From contig JALHPW010000024.1 of the NCBI GenBank assembly GCA_022842255.1, forward strand, positions 1 to 14,974: 14,974 nt of DNA, read 5' to 3'. The stretch is from Saprospiraceae bacterium. GTDB taxonomy: Bacteria > Bacteroidota > Bacteroidia > Chitinophagales > Saprospiraceae. The notes below the pieces were generated by a model, which was not told the origin of the DNA, did no database searches, and saw nothing but the letters and a program-made list of their open reading frames with translations. The translations under genes were made by a program, and so were the position numbers. The stretch's first letter is position 1. Every line of letters starts with the position of its first letter. Shown here one piece after another: positions 1 through 8,000 of this stretch.

Positions 1-102
1 GTGGCCATTAGCATCGTCAATGAGGAGGAAGCCCAGAAAACCTTTGAATACCTCGCCCAAATCGGGGAGATTGACGAACTCGTTGAACACACCCAAATCT
101 GA
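1..102 (+). CDS. hypC: HypC/HybG-family hydrogenase maturation chaperone, C-terminal fragment
   Basis: The window opens inside this gene, in frame 1, and shows its last 33 codons before a TGA at 100-102. The visible residues, beginning VAISIVNEEEAQKTFEYL and continuing to a short acidic tail, match the C-terminal helix of HypC, where an EEEA-type motif is followed by an amphipathic helix. HypC binds HypD, carries the Fe(CN)2CO group and delivers it to the large-subunit precursor. The N-terminal MC motif that defines the family lies outside the window, so the call rests on the tail and on hypD starting only 5 bases downstream. The GTG at position 1 is an internal valine, not a start. Confidence 0.88.
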   Translation: MAISIVNEEEAQKTFEYLAQIGEIDELVEHTQI

Positions 103-107
103 GCAAC

Positions 108-1211
108 ATGAAATACCTGAGCGAATACCGCGACGCCGAGTTGGTAGCGCAGTACATGGAAGAAATCCATCGTACCGCTACTCGGCCTTGGACCATTATG
201 GAGGTTTGTGGCGGACAAACGCATAGCCTTGTCAAAAACGGCCTGTTGCAAATGCTGCCCGACAAAGTGCGTATGGTCCACGGACCCGGTTGCCCCGTCT
301 GCGTTACCCCCTTGTACCAAATTGACAAAGCCGTGTATTTGGCTGAGCATGAAGGGGTTATCCTGTGCTCGTACGGCGATATGTTGCGGGTGCCGGGGTC
401 CAAACACAGTTTACTGGAGTCCAAAGCAGCCGGCGCGGATGTCCGGATACTCTATTCACCGCTCGAGGCCGTCAAAATCGCGCAGGAAAACCCCGGGAAA
501 GAGGTGGTTTTTTTCGCTGTCGGGTTTGAAACCACGGCGCCGGCCAATGCCCTTTCCGTCTTGCACGCACAACGGGCAGGCGTACAGAATTATTCAATCC
601 TGACCTCCCACGTACTCGTCCCGCCGGCCATGGAAGCGGTCATGAACGATGACGAATCCAATATTCAAGGCTTTTTGGCCGCAGGACATGTCTGCTCCAT
701 CATGGGCATTGACGAATATTACCCGCTGGCCGAACAGTTTCAGACACCGATTGTGGTAACGGGTTTTGAACCCGTGGATTTGGCGCAAGGCATCCTGATG
801 GTGGTCCGCCAACTGGAAAAAGGCGAACACAAATTGGAAAACCAATACAGCCGCGTGGTGCGCCCCGACGGCAACCTGGAAGCCCGAAAGGTGCTGGAAC
901 AGGTGTTCGAAACCAGCGACCGGGAATGGCGAGGCATCGGAAACATCCCCATGAGCGGGTACGAGTTGCGCCCAGCGTTCAGCGCCTTTGATGCAAATAT
1001 AAAATTCAAGGTAAACATCGAAAAAGTGCCAGAAAGTGCGGAATGTATCGCCGGACAGGTGCTTAAAGGCATTAAAAAGCCACAGGAGTGCCCACAATTC
1101 GGGAAAAAATGCAAACCGCAGTCGCCCCTCGGCGCCCCCATGGTATCGAGTGAGGGGGCTTGCGCGGCGTACTATCACTTTTCACAGGTCATAGAGGAAA
1201 TCGAAGCATAA
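108..1211 (+). CDS. hypD: HypD, [NiFe]-hydrogenase Fe(CN)2CO assembly scaffold
   Basis: This 367-residue protein has the usual length for HypD. With HypC it forms the scaffold on which iron receives its CO and cyanide ligands in the cytoplasm. Seen directly: CGGQTH at residues 34-39, GPGCPVC at 59-65, GFETTAP at 139-145, and a C-terminal cysteine set C313-x14-C328-x6-C335-x16-C352, which in this family holds the [4Fe-4S] cluster. All the family's key cysteines appear intact. The ATG at 108 lies 5 bases after the hypC stop and gives the standard N-terminus; no strong Shine-Dalgarno is visible, as is common in Bacteroidota. The TAA stop shares its last base with the hypE start. Confidence 0.97.
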   Translation: MKYLSEYRDAELVAQYMEEIHRTATRPWTIMEVCGGQTHSLVKNGLLQMLPDKVRMVHGPGCPVCVTPLYQIDKAVYLAEHEGVILCSYGDMLRVPGSKHSLLESKAAGADVRILYSPLEAVKIAQENPGKEVVFFAVGFETTAPANALSVLHAQRAGVQNYSILTSHVLVPPAMEAVMNDDESNIQGFLAAGHVCSIMGIDEYYPLAEQFQTPIVVTGFEPVDLAQGILMVVRQLEKGEHKLENQYSRVVRPDGNLEARKVLEQVFETSDREWRGIGNIPMSGYELRPAFSAFDANIKFKVNIEKVPESAECIAGQVLKGIKKPQECPQFGKKCKPQSPLGAPMVSSEGACAAYYHFSQVIEEIEA

Positions 1212-2275
1212 TGGGAGCCGAAAAAAAATTAAAAATGCAACTCCAGTGTCCGATGCCGAAACTCGATTTCGACATCATCACGCTGGGACACGGGAGCGGG
1301 GGGCTTTTGACCAACCGCTTGTTGGACAGCGGGGTGTTTGACCTGCTCAAAAACGAGCTGCTGGACGAACGGCACGACGGCGCCATTTTCGACATCGAAG
1401 CTGGGCGCATGGCGTTTTCGACGGACAGTTATGTCATCTCGCCTATCTTTTTCCCGGGGGGCAACATTGGCGAATTGGCCGTGAACGGTACGGTGAACGA
1501 CCTGGCCATGTGCGGAGCGCAGGCCCGGTACCTGTCCTTGTCCTTCATTCTCGAAGAAGGCCTGACGATGCAGGAATTTTGGGAGGTTCTGGTGGGCATC
1601 AAGTATGCCGCTGAAAACGCAGGGGTAAAAATCGTCACAGGCGATACCAAAGTGGTGGAGCGCGGCAAGGGCGACAAAATTTTTATCAATACCAGCGGTG
1701 TGGGGATGTTGCACCCGCGGGCCGATATCCGCAAATCGCGGGTACAGGTAGGCGATAAAATCCTGATCAGCGGGCCCATCGCCACACATGGCATCGCCAT
1801 TCTGAGCGTCCGGCAAGGGCTTGATTTTGAAACCAGTATCGTCAGTGATTCGACCAATCTAAACCATACCGTCATCAGCCTGCTCGATGTATTTGGTCCG
1901 GACATTCACCTCCTGCACGACCCCACACGCGGGGGCGTGGCCACGGTTTTGAACGAATTGGCCCGTGATACCCGCTTGGGCATTGATTTGGAAGAACGCG
2001 CCATTCCGGTGCTGGAAGAGGTGGCTGGAGCTTGCGAGTTGTTGGGCCTAGACCCCTTGTATGTGGCCAATGAGGGCGTATTCATCACCATCGTTGCCGC
2101 AGAGGCTGCAGAATCCGTGCTGGAAGTTTTGCGGGCGGACCCGAACGGAGCTTCGGCAGCGATTATCGGAACCGTGAAGGAGGAACACCCGCGACAGGTA
2201 TTGTTGCACAGCAAAATCGGCGGCAAACGGGTCGTGAATATGCCCGTGGGCGAGCAGTTGCCTCGGATATGTTAG
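1211..2275 (+). CDS. hypE: HypE, carbamoyl dehydratase supplying cyanide ligands
   Basis: HypE takes a carbamoyl group from HypF onto its C-terminal cysteine and dehydrates it to thiocyanate, the source of the active-site CN ligands. The protein ends in PRIC, the diagnostic modified-cysteine tail. Other family motifs are GHGSGG near residue 26, the FSTDSYVISP segment with the following GNIGELAVNGT stretch, TGDTKVVERGKGD, and HDPTRGGVATVLNE, all expected for the AIRS/PurM-like ATP-binding fold. The chosen start, ATG 1211, overlaps the hypD stop by one base and has GAGGA at 1194-1198; it gives 354 residues. ATG 1235 is also possible because homologues often begin just before the GHGSGG stretch. 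An in-frame start at 1160 lies inside hypD and is unlikely. Confidence 0.96.
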   Translation: MGAEKKLKMQLQCPMPKLDFDIITLGHGSGGLLTNRLLDSGVFDLLKNELLDERHDGAIFDIEAGRMAFSTDSYVISPIFFPGGNIGELAVNGTVNDLAMCGAQARYLSLSFILEEGLTMQEFWEVLVGIKYAAENAGVKIVTGDTKVVERGKGDKIFINTSGVGMLHPRADIRKSRVQVGDKILISGPIATHGIAILSVRQGLDFETSIVSDSTNLNHTVISLLDVFGPDIHLLHDPTRGGVATVLNELARDTRLGIDLEERAIPVLEEVAGACELLGLDPLYVANEGVFITIVAAEAAESVLEVLRADPNGASAAIIGTVKEEHPRQVLLHSKIGGKRVVNMPVGEQLPRIC

Positions 2276-3423
2276 GGAATATGAGCGACACCATCCTAAA
2301 TATCACCCTGAAAAAAGGGGGGCCAAGCGCCGAGCTGCTACAAGCGGCAACGGAAGAGACACGTTTGCCCCAAACGATATTCAAGGGTCCGGAAAGCACC
2401 CCGTTTCTGGCGCCGAGAGGTGTTTTTTTGTATAAAAATCAGCTTTTTGTATCCGATACCGGTCGCAACAGGGTGTTTATCTGGCACAAATTCCCTGAAA
2501 CCACTTTTCAAGAGCCCGATGTGGTGCTTGGCCAAGGGGACGCCGATGGGACGGGTAGGAACGCCGGTGGATTGGTGGGCGCTGGTTCGCTGCAATATCC
2601 ATCTGGCATCTGGTCGGACGGGCAAAAACTCATCGTGGCCGATGCCTGGAACCACCGGGTGTTGATTTGGCACAAGATGCCCACGCGCCACGGCCAGCCT
2701 GCTGATGTGGTGATCGGACAAGCTGATTTTGATGCCAACCAACCCAATGCCAAAGGGGTGGGCGCCAATCCAACGGAGCAGACCCTGTTTTGGCCGTATG
2801 GGGTGTTCAGTGATGGCCAAAGGTTGTGGATTGCAGATACTGGCAACCGACGGATTTTATACTACGAAAACCTGCCTACCGAACATTTCGCAGCTGCCAG
2901 CGGGGTCATTGGCAAGCCCGATTTTATGACCCGTGATTATGAAAACGAAGACCCAATCTGGCCTTATTCGGTTAAAATTGGTCCCGACGGCACGATGGCC
3001 GTTGCCGATACCCAATATTATCGGGTGTTGATTTGGCGCGATTGGCGCAAAGCTTTTCAGCAAAAAGCGGACGTGATTGTCGGGCAAGCAGACCTGAATT
3101 CCAGTGGACAAAACCAATACGGCCTTTTCCCAAAGGCAAACACGTTGAGCTGGTGTTACGACGCCTGCTTTACCGACCAAGGTCTTTTGGTGGCAGACAC
3201 TGGAAACAGCCGGGTATTAAGTTTCGACACGATTCCGGCCAGCTCCAACCCAAGTGCCGACGGATTGATTGGCAAACCCAATTTTTCCACCGGCAGCGAA
3301 AACGCTGAAACCGTTTTTGGTACCGAAAACAGCCTGTACTGGCCGTTTTCAATCTGCGCAGACAGCGGCCGTTTGGCGGTAGCAGACACGGGCAATCATA
3401 GAGTTTTACTTTACCCTTTGTGA
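2269..3423 (+). CDS. NHL-repeat beta-propeller protein of the hydrogenase operon
   Basis: The protein has 384 residues from the ATG at 2269, which overlaps the hypE end by 7 bases. A second in-frame ATG at 2281 (MSDTIL) is an equally reasonable start. Six copies of an NHL-like motif of the form VADTGNxRVLIW can be read, the first with its Asp at residue 63 and the last at the extreme C-terminus. Several are followed by a spacer carrying ADVVIGQADF-like text, consistent with a six-bladed beta-propeller. No signal peptide or membrane segment is seen, so it is probably cytoplasmic. From memory, NHL-repeat proteins recur next to aerobic uptake-type [NiFe]-hydrogenases, but their role is not settled. 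A scaffold for maturation or electron-acceptor docking is inference. Confidence 0.88.
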   Translation: MLGNMSDTILNITLKKGGPSAELLQAATEETRLPQTIFKGPESTPFLAPRGVFLYKNQLFVSDTGRNRVFIWHKFPETTFQEPDVVLGQGDADGTGRNAGGLVGAGSLQYPSGIWSDGQKLIVADAWNHRVLIWHKMPTRHGQPADVVIGQADFDANQPNAKGVGANPTEQTLFWPYGVFSDGQRLWIADTGNRRILYYENLPTEHFAAASGVIGKPDFMTRDYENEDPIWPYSVKIGPDGTMAVADTQYYRVLIWRDWRKAFQQKADVIVGQADLNSSGQNQYGLFPKANTLSWCYDACFTDQGLLVADTGNSRVLSFDTIPASSNPSADGLIGKPNFSTGSENAETVFGTENSLYWPFSICADSGRLAVADTGNHRVLLYPL

Positions 3424-3426
3424 ACT

Positions 3427-4059
3427 ATGCACTCCTTACTTCCATTGTTGTTTGCGGGCGTGGTTGGGTTTACCCATGCCTTTGAAATTGACCACTTGCT
3501 GGCGGTGAGCAGCATCGCCAGTCGCCGGAAATCCGTTTTAATGGCCATAAAAGATGGCATTTATTGGGGTTTGGGGCATACTTCCACCATTTTGGCCATT
3601 GGCATCGTCATGATTTTGGCCAAGGTGGTGGTGGCGGAGCAAGTGTTCCAATATTTTGAAGCGGGTGTAGGCCTGATGTTGATCTTGCTCGGCGCCCATC
3701 GCATTTGGAAAACCTGGGAACATGAAAAAAATCACGCCCAGGCGCACGAACACCATGCGCCACATGGGCATCGCCTGGCGTACGGGGTGGGGTTGATACA
3801 TGGACTGGCCGGTAGTGGGACCTTGATTTTGTTGGTCATGTCAGAACTCAAAACAGCTTGGGAAGGCATTGTCTATATCTTGATTTTCGGAGTGGGATCC
3901 ATTGGTGGCATGTTGCTGGCTTCCGGTATATTTGGCCTGCCATTTTCCGCTAATATATCGCGTAGCCCGGCCGTACATCGGGGATTAAGCCTGCTTTCCT
4001 CCCTGCTTTGTATTGGTTTTGGCTGCAAAGTGGTATTTGAAAACCTGACCCATGTATGA
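3427..4059 (+). CDS. NicO/UreH-like nickel permease with His-rich loop
   Basis: This 210-residue membrane protein has about six hydrophobic segments (roughly residues 4-25, 45-70, 76-92, 119-142, 147-172 and 186-204). The first contains H17-A-F-E-I-D22-H23, which fits the HX4DH signature of nickel/cobalt permeases. A loop at residues 98-116 has seven histidines, a typical feature of nickel-handling proteins. It starts 3 bases after the NHL gene and its TGA overlaps the next ATG (ATGA at 4056-4059). Its likely role is moving Ni2+ across the inner membrane for hydrogenase assembly. Cobalt transport or a HupE-like function cannot be excluded from sequence alone. Confidence 0.8.
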   Translation: MHSLLPLLFAGVVGFTHAFEIDHLLAVSSIASRRKSVLMAIKDGIYWGLGHTSTILAIGIVMILAKVVVAEQVFQYFEAGVGLMLILLGAHRIWKTWEHEKNHAQAHEHHAPHGHRLAYGVGLIHGLAGSGTLILLVMSELKTAWEGIVYILIFGVGSIGGMLLASGIFGLPFSANISRSPAVHRGLSLLSSLLCIGFGCKVVFENLTHV

Positions 4060-4271
4060 ATGAACCACAAACCCCTCGTGAATGGTTGTTGCTGGCATTG
4101 AACGATTATGGCATTGCCGTGTTGGTTGACCATGGACATTTCCTGGAGATAGAAAAGGAATATTCCATTGAAATCGAACAAAACGGCATTTTCAAACTAC
4201 GCTGGAAGGGAAAAGTTGTGGCTCCCTTTCAAGATTTGAACGAATTGTGCCATTTTATCCAGCAATCATGA
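4056..4271 (+). CDS. 71-residue hydrogenase-operon protein of unknown function
   Basis: I do not recognise this protein. It begins MNEPQTPREWLLLAL, has a predicted amphipathic N-terminal helix, and then beta-prone text (IAVLVDHGHFLEIEKEYSIEIEQ) with a closing NELCHFIQQS. There is no signal peptide, membrane segment or paired-cysteine motif. The case for a real gene is its position: both ends make ATGA overlaps, with the permease upstream and the DUF151 gene downstream, so its translation is probably coupled to both. It may be a small binding partner of one of these neighbours; that is inference only. Confidence 0.72.
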   Translation: MNEPQTPREWLLLALNDYGIAVLVDHGHFLEIEKEYSIEIEQNGIFKLRWKGKVVAPFQDLNELCHFIQQS

Positions 4272-4846
4272 ATGAAAAAAGGGAATTAGCCATTGTAGCA
4301 TTGTCGTCCAGCGAATCACAGCCTGGCAATTACGTCCTGATCCTGGAAGATCTGGACCAGCTGCGTCGTATCCCGATTATTATTGGAATGCCCGAGGCCC
4401 AATCCATCGCCATCGCCATGGAACAGATGCAGCCGGCAAGACCCATGACCCACGATTTGCTGAAAAGTGTACTGCAGGGTTTGGGAGGCACCTTGCAGGA
4501 GGTTGTCATCCACACCCTGACGGATGGGGTCTTTCACGCCAAAATTGTACTGAAGACCCACGACGACCGCCTGTTTGAAACGGATTCCCGCGCCTCCGAC
4601 GCCATTGCTTTGGCTGTTCGCTGCGGTGCCCCGGTCTATACTTTTGACCACATCATCCAGAATGCCGGGATTTTGGCAACCAGCCTGCCAGGGCACCAAA
4701 TGGGCGGTTCCTTGGCCGAGTACTCTTTGGCACAGCTGGAAGAATTGTTGGAAAAGGTAATTGAGAAAGAGGACTATGAGAGCGCTTCCAAGATTCGGGA
4801 TTATATTGTTAGGCGAAAGGGGGGCCCGGACAAGGCAAGCGCATGA
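4268..4846 (+). CDS. DUF151 'bifunctional nuclease' family protein with C-terminal UVR motif
   Basis: The 192-residue product starts at ATG 4268, inside the ATGA overlap with the preceding gene; an in-frame ATG at 4247 would run further into that gene and is less likely. The DUF151 core is clear: YVLILEDLDQLRRIPIIIG, then GMPEAQSIAIAMEQ, RPMTHDLLKSVL, a GVFHAKIVL strand and the DSRASDAIALAVRCGAPVY segment. A short UvrB/UvrC-type motif follows (LEELLEKVIEKEDYESASKIRD), a combination usual in Bacteroidota. Members have been called bifunctional nucleases on limited evidence. This is the last gene of the plus-strand block, and why it sits in a hyp operon is unclear. Confidence 0.88.
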   Translation: MNEKRELAIVALSSSESQPGNYVLILEDLDQLRRIPIIIGMPEAQSIAIAMEQMQPARPMTHDLLKSVLQGLGGTLQEVVIHTLTDGVFHAKIVLKTHDDRLFETDSRASDAIALAVRCGAPVYTFDHIIQNAGILATSLPGHQMGGSLAEYSLAQLEELLEKVIEKEDYESASKIRDYIVRRKGGPDKASA

Positions 4847-4857
4847 AATTGGGGTTT

Positions 4858-4880
4858 AAATGCTAGCAAAAGCAGCATTT
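4858..4880 (+). terminator. Weak hairpin after the hyp operon
   Basis: AAATGCT at 4858-4864 pairs with AGCATTT at 4874-4880 around a 9-base loop, 12 bases past the DUF151 stop. The T-run after it is short, so it is at best a weak rho-independent terminator for the plus-strand operon. A second inverted repeat, TACGGCCCT at 4951-4959 with AGGGCCGTA at 4981-4989, may help end plus-strand transcription but is not followed by a T-run. Confidence 0.3.
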
Positions 4881-4970
4881 TATGGCCTGACGAATGACGA
4901 TTATAAGATTGTTGCAGGCATGTGAGATTGTAGCATTTTGATGGCTGATATACGGCCCTTCCCACCACCT

Positions 4971-5006
4971 AAAAAAAGCGAGGGCCGTAACAAAACGAAC
5001 CCTCGC
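4971..5006 (-). terminator. Rho-independent terminator of the giant adhesin gene
   Basis: Read on the minus strand, GCGAGGG (5006-5000) and CCCTCGC (4984-4978) form a 7-bp GC-rich stem with a 15-base loop, followed at once by seven T residues (4977-4971). It lies about 20 bases past the TAA of the large minus-strand gene. The CCCT part can instead pair with 4951-4959, giving a competing hairpin. Confidence 0.7.
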
Positions 5007-5026
5007 GGCCAACGGTAGGAAGATGA

Positions 5027-8000
5027 TTAATTGGCCTGGATCATCTTTTTGACACCAAGGTCCGTAGCGGTAGCAAGTTTGTACAGCAGCGTACCATTGG
5101 TTTTTATCAAGGCCTGCGCTATCAAAAAGGCATTATAGCCTTTGGCAAAGTCGCCCTGCTGCGTATACACCAATCGCCCTGTTTCGTCATATACGGTAAG
5201 CGTGGCTTGGCTAGCTTCGGGCAAATAGAAGCCGATGCTTGTTTTGTCTGAGAATGGGTTGGGCACGTTCTGATAGAGTTCAAAATCGAGACCACTGTGC
5301 GTAGCCACCCCGTCCTCGTGGAATCGGAGCTCGATTGCCAAGGGATTCGGGTTCAGGGCATTATCAAGTGTTTGATACGCTTCCGACTTCGTTATGCGGC
5401 TGCTCAGGTGCAACATTTCGCTTAACATACCCGATTGGGCAGCGTGGAGTTTTACTGTAAACTCGGCAAGCGCTTCGTCAGCATCTTTGGGCAAATCCCA
5501 AGAAATAGTCAGTGCGCCCTCCGCAGCGAAGACCGCAAAATTGCCTGTATCCATGTTTTTTCCGCTCACATCCAGCACCTCGAGCCCATCGGCATGGAGG
5601 GTGCATTGATACCCTTGCACCATCTGGGCTGCCGTTAGTTTTACTTCAAAGGTTTCACCCAAACGCACGCGTCGGTCGTCCACATCAAAAATTAAAACGC
5701 CCTGGTTGCGCTCCTCCCCGACCATCAGTCCATTGGCCTGGGCGGTGCCATTCAAGTCACCAATTTTGACGCTTACGAAATCCTCTGTCATTTGGCTGGC
5801 TTGAACGTTTTCTACTGTTTTGTGCTCCGGGAAAGCGGTGGAAAATGGGTTGGTGGGTTCCGGGAAGACAAATGACTTGTCTACGAACCGCCAGGGCGTA
5901 TTGTCGGGCAATTCCTGGTAAATGCCCAGGATCAGCTTGCGAAATTCCACGATATCGAAGCTGGTGATGCTCCCTGATCGGTTCGCGTCGGCGGCAATCA
6001 TTTTATACGGTGAATTGAGCGGTGCCAGCCCCAAAAGGTGTTTTGAAAGCAGTACGAGATCGTAAGTGGTCACCCCATTTAAGGAGCCCATGTTTTCTGA
6101 CGAAGGGATAATGGTATAGCTGCCCGCGAACGGGAGTGCATCGGAGAATTGGAAGTGCCCTTCCGCGTCAGATTTTGTGTACAGATTTGGTAGTAGGCCT
6201 GCGTGACCCGAGTGCTCCAATTGAAGACGGCCTTCCTCCAGTCCATCCTGCGCTTCTGTCTTCAAACTACCTGCCACCGAGACGGAAGCCGCACAGGGAT
6301 CGATAGCCTGACAGTTTTGCCAGTATTGGTTCAGATTTTCCAAGGCACTGTTCAAGGGTGTACCGAAATTGGGCGGGTAAAAGCCTACCCCTGCAAGGTA
6401 ATCGTTCGAAAGGTTGAGCAAACCCTGTACATTGCCATGGTCGGCCTCCAACTTGTTCAGGACAATAAGGTCCACCAGACAGGGAGGCAACGAGGCCATT
6501 GTTTGTACGCCCAAGTCGCGCTCGTTGAATTCAAGGTTGTACCAGATATTCAACTGCATCGCCAGCACATTCGCTACCAGCTTGTTTTTCAGCGTACCGT
6601 CACTGTTCAAGAGCGGCGAAGCCGATTGGCATTCGTTTGTGGATCCAAACTCAAAATTGCCTGGGCTAAGCTGTATGGTACTGCCATTGGCGGGCAACAT
6701 TTGCTGCAAGCAGTTTACGTTGCTTATAGAAATGGTTTTGCCCAATTTACCAGCGGTCACACTTCCATATTTATCAAACAATTGTTCAATGGCCTCCGTG
6801 GTGGTCATCCCGTTGATTGCACCAGCAGTACTGCCCCAAAGCGTTTGGGGAACCGTACAAAGTGGTTTGCAACCTCCTGTAGCAATAAAGGTTACCAAAA
6901 ACTTATCCGTCCAGTTGACGCATAAATCCTTGGCTTTCACACAGTAAGTAACCGAATTGACACCATTTTGAGTTAAACCCTCATAGATACAGAACGAAGT
7001 GTAACAATTATCGACAAACAAGGGGGCAAGGATACCGGCAATTTCGCCGGGCCCTGGAAGGTCGGCAACACAGATCACCTCGATGGTATCCTGTCCGGTG
7101 TACACCGGAGGAATGGAATCTACAACCTGAAACGATTGATAGCAGGTGGACACATTCCCACATTCGTCGGTAGCAGCATAGGTATACGACTTGGTGAGCG
7201 GCCAATAGCCACAGCCCACGCCCACCGAAAATTCACTTTGGAGCGTAATGCTCACCGGAGCGCCGCAATTGTCCCAGGCTATCACGCCGGCAGTATCGGG
7301 TGCAGGAATGTCATGCACACAGGTGAGCAAAACATTGCCCTCCGGACATTTCACGATTACGGGCGGCGTAGTATCCACCACTGCGAAAGTGGCCGTGACA
7401 TAATTGGTATTGCCACATTCGTCGGTTGCACGGAATTGATAAGTGCGGTTGAACGTATTGCCACACGCCTGATTATTGGCGAGGAGTGCGATTTCGGTAA
7501 CCACCGAACCGCAGTTATCACTCGCTTCGGCATACCCGAAATGTTCAAACCAGTCGATGAATTGGGCCTCACCATTGTCGCCCGCAACACATTGAATAAT
7601 CAGGTTTTGCGGCAACACATTAAACGTAGGCGGCGTCAGGTCTACAATGGTAAAACTTGCGTCGCGGAAAGCAGCATTGCCACACGCGTCGGTAGCGGTA
7701 AAGCGAATAAAACGCTGTGAGGTCCCGCCGCACATAGAGGGCATGGTGAAAAACGGGCTGGGGCCCAGGGTCCAAGTAACGGGGGAACAATCGACCACAG
7801 TAGCGCCCCCAAAATTATCGAGCCAATCCTGATAAGCGGCTTCATTGCTTGCCAAATCGCATTCAAGCACCACATCCAAAGGCATGTTGGAAAACTGAGG
7901 CGCATAGGTATCCTGTACCGTTACCAGCTGGACCGCGGTGGCGGAATTTCCACAAGCATCCGTGGCACGCCAACTGCGGGTTAGGGTATATAAAGTGGGA

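Noticed and set aside
594..1178. 194-residue minus-strand frame inside hypD
   Set aside because: hypD motifs cover this region on the plus strand; the minus frame shows no family features.
1160..1210. Earlier in-frame start for hypE
   Set aside because: It would overlap hypD by about 50 bases and add a non-homologous N-terminus; ATG 1211 overlaps the hypD stop by one base and fits better.
6203..6925. 240-residue plus-strand frame
   Set aside because: It lies wholly antisense to the giant secreted protein, whose domains are clear in that region, and has no recognisable motif.
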